A program made the translations under genes and the position numbers. Under the pieces are notes generated by a model that worked only from the letters and a program-made list of their open reading frames with translations, did no database searches and was not told the DNA's origin. From Herbaspirillum sp. RTI4 (GTDB lineage Bacteria > Pseudomonadota > Gammaproteobacteria > Burkholderiales > Burkholderiaceae_D), in contig NZ_JAVIWQ010000002.1 in assembly GCF_034313965.1 (NCBI RefSeq), positions 2,170,001-2,234,000 on the forward strand: a stretch of DNA of 64,000 bases. Direction: 5' to 3'. Positions 37,843-46,070 of the stretch are shown here, piece after piece (the stretch's first letter is position 1; every line of letters starts with the position of its first letter).

Positions 37843-38667
37843 ATGAGTATTCCGATCGGACAGCCCCTTCTCCACATAACGCAACTCAGCTTGAAAAAGC
37901 AGGTGCAGAAAGTAAATTGTAGCGATTGCCGCATGCGCCAGTTATGTATGCCAATGAATCTTGGCGAGGAAGAAATCAAGCGATTTTATGAAATTATTAG
38001 TCGACGTCGCATACGACGTGGAGATTATTTGTATCGAATGGATGACCCGTTCAATAACTTATACGCCATTCATTGCGGTTACTTTAAAACATACCAAACT
38101 GATTTCAGCGGCAGGCAGCAAATCAATGGTTTTCAAATGGCCGGCGCATTGCTGGGTATGGATGCAATTCACACGGGCCGACATCAGTGCCATTCGATGG
38201 CGCTGGAAGATGGCGAGATTTGCATCATTCCATTTTTCCGTCTGGAGACTTTGTTCCGTGAAATTCCCCGGCTGCTCCATCATTTCCACAAAATGATGAG
38301 TGAAGAAATAACGCGTGAGCAGAACATCATGCTGTTGCTGGGAAGCATGAGGGCAGAGCAGCGGCTGGCTAGTTTTCTGATCAATTTATCCTCCAATTAT
38401 GCAGTGCGTGGTTATTCCTCCACTTGCTTTCAGTTGCGTATGTCACGTGCAGATATCGGGAACTATATCGGTCTGAGTTTGGAAACTGTGTGTCGCCTTT
38501 TGACCCGATTTAAAAAACAAGGTTGGCTGATGGTTAATCAACGTGAGGTGAAATTACTGGATATTGAAAAATTGACGATGCTGGCAAGTTGTGGCGGTGA
38601 AGGTAGTTTGAAAGCTAGCAAGGCTGAGATCGTCAATCAAAAAAATATAAAAATAAAAGTTGGCTGA
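37843..38667 (+). CDS. fnr: FNR/Anr-type oxygen-responsive transcription regulator
   Basis: CRP/FNR-family regulator of 274 residues. The 4Fe-4S ligands of FNR are conserved: Cys26, Cys29 and Cys35 (C-x2-C-x5-C) plus Cys127 in GEICIIPF, so it should sense oxygen through cluster breakdown. A cyclic-nucleotide-like barrel (about 45-150), dimer helix (150-185) and HTH (about 200-230) follow. The recognition helix reads LSLETVCRLLTRF: Glu214 and Arg218 are kept, but the Ser of the E. coli motif ETISR is Cys217. The C-terminus extends about 25 residues beyond E. coli FNR. It lies between arcC and the BON gene, both sides having FNR boxes. Confidence 0.92.
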   Translation: MSIPIGQPLLHITQLSLKKQVQKVNCSDCRMRQLCMPMNLGEEEIKRFYEIISRRRIRRGDYLYRMDDPFNNLYAIHCGYFKTYQTDFSGRQQINGFQMAGALLGMDAIHTGRHQCHSMALEDGEICIIPFFRLETLFREIPRLLHHFHKMMSEEITREQNIMLLLGSMRAEQRLASFLINLSSNYAVRGYSSTCFQLRMSRADIGNYIGLSLETVCRLLTRFKKQGWLMVNQREVKLLDIEKLTMLASCGGEGSLKASKAEIVNQKNIKIKVG

Positions 38668-38744
38668 GTTAAAAATTCAGAGAATAAAAAAATTATTTTT
38701 TTAATTTTCTGATGTTTATTCTGCCTCAGAGAAACATAAAAATG

Positions 38745-38786
38745 TTGACTGAAATCAATAAAAAAGCACGCTGCATTACCTAGTAT
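38745..38786 (+). promoter_or_regulatory. FNR-dependent promoter of the BON/Hsp20 genes
   Basis: TTGACTGAAATCAA (38745-38758) matches the FNR consensus at 9 of 10 defined bases. TAGTAT (38781-38786) lies 22 bases downstream as the -10. The predicted start, 38793, puts the box centre exactly at -41.5, the class II FNR-activation distance. Confidence 0.82.
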
Positions 38787-38791
38787 TGAGG

Positions 38792-38812
38792 TCGCTTCAC
38801 GAAGCGATTTTT
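38792..38812 (+). terminator. Hairpin plus T-run at the predicted 5' end of the BON transcript
   Basis: TCGCTTC (38792-38798) pairs with GAAGCGA (38801-38807) across a 2-base loop, followed by five T. It looks like a small terminator for fnr, yet it starts at the predicted +1 of the FNR promoter and 24 bases before the BON ATG, so it may instead be a 5' stabilising stem. Confidence 0.6.
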
Positions 38813-38835
38813 ATTCATGGAAAAGGAGAAGCAAT

Positions 38836-39489
38836 ATGATTTCCGATAGTGATTTGCAGCAGAAAGTAACAGAAGAGCTTCATTGGGAACCCAGTATCGA
38901 TGCGACACATATTGGCGTCGCTGCTAAAAATGGCATTGTGACCCTGACCGGATATGTGACCCGATATATCGAGAAACGGAATGCGGAACGTGCTGCAGAA
39001 CGCGTCGCTGATGTCAAAGCTGTCGTGGACGATATTGAGCTGAAGATTCCCGGAGCCTCACAGCGTAATGATCTTGATATTGCAGAGTCCAGCCTGACTG
39101 CATTGAAATTGAATGCATTGATTCCCCGGGAGCGGATCAAGTTGGCGGTCGAGAATGGATGGATCACTCTTGATGGTGAAGTCGACTGGCAGTATCAGCG
39201 GATTGCCGTGGAAGATGCGCTGAAATTCATGTTGGGCGTAAAGGGAATTACGAACAAAATCATGGTGAAACCTGTCGCGCTGATTTCCGATATTCAAACC
39301 AAAATCAGAAATGCCTTGATCCGCAACGCGCAAATCGATGCCAGTCAGATCACGGTTGAAACCAGTGGCAACAAGGCTATTCTTGGTGGGAAAGTACGTT
39401 CGTGGGCAGAACGGCAACAGGCAGAAACTGCTGCCTGGTCTGCACCCGGAATCAGCAATATTGAAAATAATATTCACGTCAATTTTTGA
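38836..39489 (+). CDS. Triple BON-domain protein
   Basis: 217 residues built from three BON domains (about 1-70, 76-145 and 148-217), each with the alternating pattern GIVTLTGYV, GWITLDGEV or NKAILGGKV. BON domains bind membranes or phospholipids; there is no signal peptide here, so location is uncertain. AAAAGGAGAAG gives a strong ribosome site. The gene sits behind an FNR-type promoter and 72 bases ahead of the small heat-shock gene, so an anaerobic or stress role is likely. Similar triple-BON proteins are often stress-induced. Confidence 0.87.
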   Translation: MISDSDLQQKVTEELHWEPSIDATHIGVAAKNGIVTLTGYVTRYIEKRNAERAAERVADVKAVVDDIELKIPGASQRNDLDIAESSLTALKLNALIPRERIKLAVENGWITLDGEVDWQYQRIAVEDALKFMLGVKGITNKIMVKPVALISDIQTKIRNALIRNAQIDASQITVETSGNKAILGGKVRSWAERQQAETAAWSAPGISNIENNIHVNF

Positions 39490-39561
39490 TTGATGTGAGT
39501 TTCAACTATTTTTATTTTTCAGAAATCCAATTCTGGATATCTCATTTTTAAGGAATGCATC

Positions 39562-39999
39562 ATGACAACGATTTCTCTCTATGATCCATTGACTCGGCGC
39601 TTCAATAAATTTTTCCATCAGGTTTTTTTGTCACCGGCTTCGATGGATACATCGAATGAAGGTTTGGACAGGCTGCAACTGAAACTGGATGTATCGGAAG
39701 ATGCGGAAAATTACTCGGTGCGTGCCGATTTGCCTGGAGTCAAGAAGGAAGATATCCGCATAGATATTGACGGCAACCAGATTACGATCAGCGCTGAAGT
39801 CAAAAAAGTAAAAGAGGAGAAAGGCGACGGCAATCTGATTTATTCAGAGCGCTATGAAGGCAAAGTATTTCGTAGTTTTACACTCGATAGCAGCGTGGAC
39901 GAGTCGAAGGCCGAGGCAAAATATGCAGACGGCGTTTTGAAATTATGCTTGCCGAAAAAAAATAGTGAACAGTCCAGGAAGCGACTGTCCATACAATGA
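39562..39999 (+). CDS. Small heat-shock protein, Hsp20/alpha-crystallin family
   Basis: ATP-independent holdase chaperone of 145 residues. The alpha-crystallin domain spans about 42-135 (YSVRADLPGVKKEDIRIDID to YADGVLKLCLPKK), with the conserved A-x-x-x-DGVL-x-L-x-LPK motif. It has no classic C-terminal I-x-I motif after the domain, the tail being KNSEQSRKRLSIQ. It probably shares the FNR-driven transcript of the BON gene 72 bases upstream; no ROSE-like RNA thermometer is evident in the short spacer. Confidence 0.92.
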   Translation: MTTISLYDPLTRRFNKFFHQVFLSPASMDTSNEGLDRLQLKLDVSEDAENYSVRADLPGVKKEDIRIDIDGNQITISAEVKKVKEEKGDGNLIYSERYEGKVFRSFTLDSSVDESKAEAKYADGVLKLCLPKKNSEQSRKRLSIQ

Positions 40000-40092
40000 T
40001 TCAGATGTGAATTATTCGACCTTGCATTTTTAATAAAAAGAATTGCGGAAAGGTCGGTACCGTATTGATTTTTTCAGTTGGCAGGGCAGTGC

Positions 40093-41529
40093 TTAGCTTT
40101 TACGTTTAGCTTCCGCCTGCTTGCGTCCCGCCGGTGCCAGTGGCAACTGTATTTGTACCGACAATCCGCCTCCGCTGCGGTTGCTTAAAGAGAGCTTGCC
40201 GCTGTGTCGCAAAATAATGCGCGACACGATGGCAAGCCCTAGTCCTGCACCGTTTGCCTGGCCCCGCGCCGAATCGAGTCGGGTAAAGGGGCGCTGCAAC
40301 TGTTCTATTTCCTGTTCCGGCACGCCGCTGCCATGATCGCTGATTTCTATGATCGCATTGCCGCCTTCGGCGCGGCACACCAAGTCGATTTCTGCGATAC
40401 CACTGTCGCCCGATTTTCCATAACGGCGTGCATTTTCCAGTACGTTATGAATGACTCTGCCAAGGTCGGTTGGATTTCCCATCACTTCCAGACCAGGACT
40501 CACCTGAGTCTTAACGCGTAAATCCGATTGGCGACTGGTGGATATGCTGGCATCGTCAATCACGTCGGACAGATTGACTAGCCCGAAATTATTGGCATCC
40601 AGCGGTTTGGCGTAATCGAGAAACTGACTGATGATTGCATCCATTTGTGCAATATCGCTATGCATGCCGTCGCGCGCTTCGGGCGATAAATGCGCCATTT
40701 CCACTTCCAACAGCATGCGTGCCAGTGGCGTGCGCAGGTCGTGCGAAATACCAGCGAGGATCACAACGCGATCCGACTCAACCCGGTTGAGATCGGCCAC
40801 CATGTGATTGAAGCTGCGATTGGCTTCTTCGATTTCAGTCGGCCCCGTTTCTGGCAAGGGCAGGGGTTGCTGTCCTTTGGCAATGGCACGCGCCGCAGCG
40901 GTGAGTTGTGCCAGCGGACGATTGATCAGCGCCGAGAAAAATGCAGCTCCGAACAGCGAGAGCATGAGCGCGACGGCTGCCCAGCCAAACCACTGAAGGC
41001 CCGTAACACGATCTAGCCGACCGCGATCAAGCATGAGCCAATAGGCGTCGCGGTCGATATCGAAACTGATCCAGAAGCCCTCTACGCCATTGACGCTTGC
41101 AGCGAATTGCGTATCGTCGCCCAGCATGTCTGTGACATTGGCTTCCAGCTCGGGAAGGGTGGTCGAAGACGTCAGTTGCTTGATGACATCGGTCTTTTCC
41201 AGCGGATAGATGCGGATGCCTTCATTGCTGGACAGATCGAATAGTAATTCCCGGCGCATTTCCGGTGCCGAATGGGTCAGCGCGGCGCGGGTAATGGTCA
41301 CGATTGACACAATTTGTCCGGCTAGCTGTTCTGTTCTCGGGCCACGTTCGACCATGCGATAACTCAGAACCCATGCCACCATGCTGGCGGTGATCAGAAA
41401 TCCGAGCAGGAAAAAAGTACGCCAGAACAATCCATTCCTGAACCATCCTAAACCGTATCCTGGCGGCAGCCGGCGCGTGCTTTGATTAAACATATTGAAT
41501 CCGGTTGCCGCTGCATACCGATAGATCAT
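40093..41529 (-). CDS. envZ: Sensor histidine kinase (EnvZ-like)
   Basis: Membrane sensor of 478 residues paired with the OmpR-type gene upstream. TM1 is about 34-55 (LFWRTFFLLGFLITASMVAWVL), a periplasmic loop of about 120 residues follows, TM2 is about 180-200, then HAMP, the phosphoacceptor His263 in ILAGISHDLRTPL, N-box NVLENARRYG, and G-boxes DHGSGVP and GAGLGLAIVSRI. The start may be 41529 or 41493 (MFNQSTRRLPPG). The name follows similarity to EnvZ and linkage to an OmpR homologue; an osmotic signal is not shown. Confidence 0.86.
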   Translation of the reverse strand: MIYRYAAATGFNMFNQSTRRLPPGYGLGWFRNGLFWRTFFLLGFLITASMVAWVLSYRMVERGPRTEQLAGQIVSIVTITRAALTHSAPEMRRELLFDLSSNEGIRIYPLEKTDVIKQLTSSTTLPELEANVTDMLGDDTQFAASVNGVEGFWISFDIDRDAYWLMLDRGRLDRVTGLQWFGWAAVALMLSLFGAAFFSALINRPLAQLTAAARAIAKGQQPLPLPETGPTEIEEANRSFNHMVADLNRVESDRVVILAGISHDLRTPLARMLLEVEMAHLSPEARDGMHSDIAQMDAIISQFLDYAKPLDANNFGLVNLSDVIDDASISTSRQSDLRVKTQVSPGLEVMGNPTDLGRVIHNVLENARRYGKSGDSGIAEIDLVCRAEGGNAIIEISDHGSGVPEQEIEQLQRPFTRLDSARGQANGAGLGLAIVSRIILRHSGKLSLSNRSGGGLSVQIQLPLAPAGRKQAEAKRKS

Positions 41530-41559
41530 CTATCAATACCTTACCGCGCGCAGTAGGCA

Positions 41560-42321
41560 TTAGCGCGGTTTTCCCTCAGGGATGAAGACATAACCGAGGC
41601 CCCATACCGTTTGTATGTACAGGGGGTTGCTGGGGTCCGGTTCGATGAGCTTACGCAAGCGCGAGATTTGCACATCGAGACTGCGGTCGAATACTTCATA
41701 TTCGCGGCCGCGTGCCATTTCCATCAGTTTTTCACGCGATAGCGGATGGCGGGCATTACGGGCGAATACTTTCAGTACTGAAAATTCGCCGGTTGTCAGC
41801 GGAACTGTCGCACCGCTTTTGGTAAGGCTGCGCGTACCCAGATCGAGAATGAAATCGCCAAATTCGAACGATTGCGGCGTTTCCGACGGCGCTCCCGGCA
41901 ACTCATCCGGCTCTTTACGGCGTAGTACGGCATGAATGCGCGCGACCAGTTCTCGTGGGTTGAATGGCTTGGGCAGATAATCATCCGCGCCCATTTCAAG
42001 ACCGATGATGCGGTCGATGTCTTCGCCCTTGGCGGTCAGCATGATGATCGGTGTTTTGTCGTCGGCGCCGCGCAGACGGCGGCAGATTGCCAGGCCGTCT
42101 TCGCCAGGCAGCATCAGATCGAGAACCAGCAGGTCGTAGCGTTCCCGCAACCACAGCTTGTTCATGGTTTGCGCATTTTCGGCCGTGATGACGTTAAAGC
42201 CCTGTTCTGTCAGGTAGCGGCGCAGAAGATCGCGCAGACGGATATCGTCATCGACGACCAGAATTTTGAACTGCCCGGTTGTGACAGGGGGCGTGACGCT
42301 TGGGGTATCGGTTGTATTCAT
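41560..42321 (-). CDS. ompR: OmpR-family response regulator
   Basis: Two-component DNA-binding regulator of 253 residues. The receiver domain (about 18-132) has the acidic pocket DDD, the phosphoacceptor Asp68 in LLVLDLMLPGEDG, and Lys in DDYLPKPFNPRELV. The C-terminal winged helix ends with RSLDVQISRLRKLIEPDP and VWGLGYVFIPEG. It lies 30 bases upstream of the histidine kinase gene. A 15-residue Thr/Pro-rich N-terminal extension precedes the receiver domain. Confidence 0.9.
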   Translation of the reverse strand: MNTTDTPSVTPPVTTGQFKILVVDDDIRLRDLLRRYLTEQGFNVITAENAQTMNKLWLRERYDLLVLDLMLPGEDGLAICRRLRGADDKTPIIMLTAKGEDIDRIIGLEMGADDYLPKPFNPRELVARIHAVLRRKEPDELPGAPSETPQSFEFGDFILDLGTRSLTKSGATVPLTTGEFSVLKVFARNARHPLSREKLMEMARGREYEVFDRSLDVQISRLRKLIEPDPSNPLYIQTVWGLGYVFIPEGKPR

Positions 42322-42488
42322 GCCTGTATGGTACCGTCATAAAATTATTCTGTAAGGCGTGCCGCCTCAGGCATTACAAAGTGTTACATCCCTTACGAGA
42401 AACATCTTATACCATCCCGCCTGTCGTCCTACACTCAGGCTGCTGGTTCTTCTCGCTGCTCCATGTCGGAGCCTCTCCAAAAAGACTT

Positions 42489-42731
42489 ATGAATTTTTCT
42501 TCTCTCAAATGCGCTGTCCTGGCTCTGCTACTTGTTTGCAGCGCTTTGCCATCGGCTGCGCGGCAGCAGGGGAATGAATCTCAGGGGCAGAGTAATCACG
42601 GCAGTGAGCGCAGGCAGGAACGCGAGGCCCAAGATCCGCGCCGTGGCAAGTTAAGTCCGGACGAACGTCGCGAACTGCGCCGGCAGATCAATGAAGCAGG
42701 GCACGATATCTACGGTCGCCCAAGGGAGTAA
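42489..42731 (+). CDS. Small exported Arg-rich protein
   Basis: 80 residues, unknown function. A signal peptide (MNFSSLKCAVLALLLVCSALPSAA) is followed by a charged, Gln/Arg-rich mature part ending LSPDERRELRRQINEAGHDIYGR, a motif I associate with small proteins of Burkholderiales. An upstream in-frame codon at 42300 would overlap ompR and lose the signal peptide, so ATG 42489 is chosen. It is divergent from ompR/envZ, and may belong to their regulon. Confidence 0.7.
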   Translation: MNFSSLKCAVLALLLVCSALPSAARQQGNESQGQSNHGSERRQEREAQDPRRGKLSPDERRELRRQINEAGHDIYGRPRE

Positions 42732-42775
42732 AAGACCTGCCGGGAGAGTGGCGAGTCCTTTGATCCTACAAAGCC

Positions 42776-44773
42776 TTACGCGATCGATGCCTCAAGTTGT
42801 TCCAGCGCCTCTTGCTGCGCCAGCCAATCTTCTTCCAGTTGCGCCATTTCCTTCGAGTAATAAGACTGATCCGCCAGCAACTGCTTCAGTTTTGCCTTGT
42901 GGGCGGCATCGTAAATGGCCGGGTCGGCAAGCTGGGTCTCGGTAGCGGTCTTTTTGACCTGGCATTTGCCGATTTGCTCATTCAAACGCTTGATGCGCGC
43001 TTCGATCGGCTTCTTCAAGGCTGCCAGTTGCTGACGTTGTTCTGCCTGCACTTTCTTTTGTTCGCGACGGTCGACTGCCGGGGCCTCTGGCGCTGATTCT
43101 GCGACGGCTTCCTTGAAGGTGGAAACAGGAAGGGCCGCGACCGTTCCGGCCGCCTTGGCGGCCAGCTTGGTTTTGAACAGCCAGTCCTTGTAATCGTCCA
43201 GATCGCCGTCGAATATTTCCAGCTTGCCTTCTGCCACGATCAGGAACTGATCGGTGGTCGCACGCAGCAAATGGCGATCATGCGAGACCAGTACCAGCGT
43301 CCCTTCGAACTGCGCCAGCGCCATCGTCAGCGCTTCGCGGGTTTCCAGATCCAGATGGTTGGTCGGTTCATCGAGCAGCAGCAGGTTGGGGCGCTGCCAG
43401 ACGATCAGCGCCAACGCCAGTCGTGCTTTTTCACCGCCGGAAAACGGGGCGATGCTGGAACTGGCCATGACGCCGTTAAATTGAAAACTACCGAGGAAAT
43501 TACGCAATTCCTGCTCACGCACATTCGGCGCAATCCGCGCCAGATGCCACAGAGGCGATTCATCGTGACGCAGCATTTCCACCTGATGCTGGGCGAAATA
43601 ACCGATCACCAGACCTTTACCGAATTGGGCGTCGCCAGAAAGCGGTGCGAGTTCGTTGGCGATGGTCTTGATCAGCGTCGATTTACCCGCGCCATTGACG
43701 CCCAGCAGACCGATGCGCTGGCCGCCCTGCAAGGAAAAATCGATGCCCGACAGGATAATGTTTTCCTGCATGCTGTGGTCGGCTTGTTCTGTGCGATAAC
43801 CGGCATTGACTTTATCCATCACCAGCAGCGGATTCGGCGCAGCCAGAGGCTCACGGAACTCAAAAGAAAATTCAGCCGCAGCGCGCAGCGGTGCCAGCTC
43901 TTCCATCTTGGCCAGCATTTTGATCCGGCTCTGCGCTTGCCGCGCTTTCGAGGCCTGGGCTTTGAAGCGGTCGATATAGGACTGCAAATGGGAGCGCGCC
44001 CGCGTTTGCTTGGCAATCATGCCCTGCGCCAGCTCCAGTTGTGCTGCACGTTGGCGTTCAAAACCCGAGTAATTGCCGGAGTAGCGTTTCAGTTTGCGTT
44101 CATCGATATGCACGATCACGTTCACGACGCCGTCGAGGAAGTCGCGATCATGCGAAATGATGATCAGGGTGCCGGCATAGCGCTTGAGCCAGTCTTCCAG
44201 CCAGATGATGGCGTCCAGATCCAGATGGTTGGTCGGTTCATCGAGCAGCAGCAGGTCGGAAGGACACATCAGCGCCTGCGCCAGATTCAGACGCATGCGC
44301 CAGCCGCCGGAAAAACTGGCGACCGGACGTTCCATTTGCTGTAGCGAAAATCCCAGTCCCAGCAACAATTGCTCGCCGCGTGAACGCACGGTATAAGCAT
44401 CGGCATCGGCCAGCGCCGTGTAGACATCGCTGATAGCGATGCCGTTGGCGGTGCTTTCCGGTTCCGCTTCCAGCGCGGCCAGATCGGCTTCCAGCTTGCG
44501 CAGAGTGATGTCGCCGTCGATGGCGTAGTCGATCGCGCAGCGTTCCAGTGGCGGGGTTTCCTGGGCGACGTAGGCCATGCGCCAGCGGGCAGGGAAGTCG
44601 ATATCGCCCTGATCGGGGTGCAGTTCGCCGCGCAGCATGCCGAACAGGCTGGATTTACCGGCTCCGTTGGAACCGATCAGACCGATCTTGTCACCGGGGT
44701 TGAGCGTCAAATCGACGTTGTCTAACAGCGGCTTGACGCCGCGCATGAGGCTGACTTGCTGAAAACGGATCAT
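42776..44773 (-). CDS. ABC-F family ATPase (YheS/Uup type)
   Basis: Soluble tandem-ABC protein of 665 residues that probably acts on ribosomes. It has two nucleotide-binding domains with Walker A GSNGAGKSS (about 36-44) and GVNGAGKST (about 350), signatures FSGGWRMR and FSGGEKAR, and Walker B LLLLDEPTNHLD in both. The inter-domain linker is basic (about 235-290) and a C-terminal coiled-coil arm spans roughly 560-660 (KKVQAEQRQQLAALKKPIEARIK). The arm and overall similarity point to YheS (ABCF) rather than EttA. Confidence 0.9.
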   Translation of the reverse strand: MIRFQQVSLMRGVKPLLDNVDLTLNPGDKIGLIGSNGAGKSSLFGMLRGELHPDQGDIDFPARWRMAYVAQETPPLERCAIDYAIDGDITLRKLEADLAALEAEPESTANGIAISDVYTALADADAYTVRSRGEQLLLGLGFSLQQMERPVASFSGGWRMRLNLAQALMCPSDLLLLDEPTNHLDLDAIIWLEDWLKRYAGTLIIISHDRDFLDGVVNVIVHIDERKLKRYSGNYSGFERQRAAQLELAQGMIAKQTRARSHLQSYIDRFKAQASKARQAQSRIKMLAKMEELAPLRAAAEFSFEFREPLAAPNPLLVMDKVNAGYRTEQADHSMQENIILSGIDFSLQGGQRIGLLGVNGAGKSTLIKTIANELAPLSGDAQFGKGLVIGYFAQHQVEMLRHDESPLWHLARIAPNVREQELRNFLGSFQFNGVMASSSIAPFSGGEKARLALALIVWQRPNLLLLDEPTNHLDLETREALTMALAQFEGTLVLVSHDRHLLRATTDQFLIVAEGKLEIFDGDLDDYKDWLFKTKLAAKAAGTVAALPVSTFKEAVAESAPEAPAVDRREQKKVQAEQRQQLAALKKPIEARIKRLNEQIGKCQVKKTATETQLADPAIYDAAHKAKLKQLLADQSYYSKEMAQLEEDWLAQQEALEQLEASIA

Positions 44774-44975
44774 CTGGTGTCGTAAAAAGTGAAAGCGACC
44801 ATGGCCGTTGGGAGGGCAATGGTCGTAAAAAATAGCAACATGCTGATAGTAGGGAACGCAACCTGGGGCGGATAAATAGCCGGCGACGCCCGGAGATCAG
44901 GGCTTGCGGCGCATTGGAAGAGCATCCGCGCCGCAAGGGCGGGGACGTCTGTTGCAATGCGTCAAAGCACGGATT

Positions 44976-45860
44976 TTACGGCAATTGCTCGGCTGTGAGC
45001 AAAAACACCATATCGTCGCCGGCGCTGGTGGTGAGCCAGGTGAAGGGAAGGTCGGGAAATGCCGCTTCTGCATGCGCGCGTTCGTTGCCGATTTCTACCA
45101 TCAGCAGACCGCCCGGTTTGAGTCTTGACTTGGCACCGGCCACGATCTTGCGCACCAGATCCATGCCGTCGCTGCCACCGTCCAGCGCCAGTTGCGGTTC
45201 GCGCAAATATTCCTGCGGCAGCGCTGCCATGGCGGTGCTGTTGACGTAAGGCGGGTTGCTAATGATGACGTCATATTGCTTTGCCGGCAGTTGCGCATAC
45301 AGATCGGATTCGACCAGCGTAATGCGTTCCTGCAACTCGTAATCGCTGACATTGCGTCGCGCCACACCCAGTGCTGGCGGAGAAATATCGACGGCGTCGA
45401 CGTGCGCTTCCGGGAAGGCATCGGCCAGCATGATGGGCAGGCAACCTGAACCGGTGCACAAGTCGAGCAGGTCGGTGACGGCATCAGCGTCCTTGATCCA
45501 GGGCGAGAAGCGCTCCGGGATCAGTTCGGCGATGAACGAGCGGGGGACGATGACATTTTCATCGACATAAAAACGGTAGCTACCCAGCCACGCTTCATTG
45601 GTGAGATAGGCGGCTGGAATGCGATCTTCAGCGCGGTGAATAATCACGCGCAAGAGCGCATCGATTTCGTCTTGCAGCAAGCGGGCATCGAGGAAGGGCT
45701 CCAACTGGTCCAGCGGCAGTTTCAGCGTATGCAGCAGCAGATAGGCTGCTTCGTCGAAGGCATTGCTGCTGCCATGGCCGAAAAACAGGCCTTCCTGGTT
45801 GAAACGTGTGATGGCATAACGCAGCACGTCGCGCAGTGTGGCGAAATTATTGGGTGTCAT
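44976..45860 (-). CDS. prmB: Ribosomal protein L3 N5-glutamine methyltransferase PrmB
   Basis: SAM-dependent methyltransferase of 294 residues. The SAM motif is LLDLCTGSGCLPIMLA (about 126-141) and the glutamine-binding motif NPPY is present (IISNPPYVNS). The N-terminal helical domain and VDENVIVPRSFIAELI with the 'PRS' variant distinguish PrmB from PrmC. I take ATG 45860 (MTPNNFATLRDVL); an upstream TTG at 45887 is also open. Confidence 0.9.
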   Translation of the reverse strand: MTPNNFATLRDVLRYAITRFNQEGLFFGHGSSNAFDEAAYLLLHTLKLPLDQLEPFLDARLLQDEIDALLRVIIHRAEDRIPAAYLTNEAWLGSYRFYVDENVIVPRSFIAELIPERFSPWIKDADAVTDLLDLCTGSGCLPIMLADAFPEAHVDAVDISPPALGVARRNVSDYELQERITLVESDLYAQLPAKQYDVIISNPPYVNSTAMAALPQEYLREPQLALDGGSDGMDLVRKIVAGAKSRLKPGGLLMVEIGNERAHAEAAFPDLPFTWLTTSAGDDMVFLLTAEQLP

Positions 45861-45993
45861 GACAGGGGGTCTCGATTTATACATCAAAAAAATGGGGGAA
45901 TTGGTAAAAGCGTACGTGCCACCACAATACCATGCCCGTATCCTGTCCGGCTCCGCAAGTTGCTTCGTATAGCCTCCCTGCGACAGATTGCCG

Positions 45994-46024
45994 GCGGGCA
46001 GCGCTGTCCGGGAGGGCTGCCCGC
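45994..46024. repeat. GC-rich hairpin between prmB and giant gene 1
   Basis: A perfect 9-bp stem GCGGGCAGC/GCTGCCCGC (45994-46002 and 46016-46024) with a 13-base loop, 47 bases past the stop codon of giant gene 1 on the minus strand. No T-run follows, so it is at best a weak terminator. Confidence 0.5.
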
Positions 46025-46070
46025 TCTTTGATGATGAGAGAAAATTATCAGAAAGTAATGAATTCGCTAC

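Noticed and set aside
43349..44258. Near-identical stretches of about 38 bases around 43349 and 44218
   Set aside because: They encode the same Walker B region in the two ABC domains of one ABC-F protein; not a mobile repeat.
43271..44344. Long plus-strand open frame (357 codons) opposite the ABC-F gene
   Set aside because: It is antisense to a clear ABC-F coding sequence, has no recognisable domain and is His/Gln/Arg-rich, as expected of a shadow frame.
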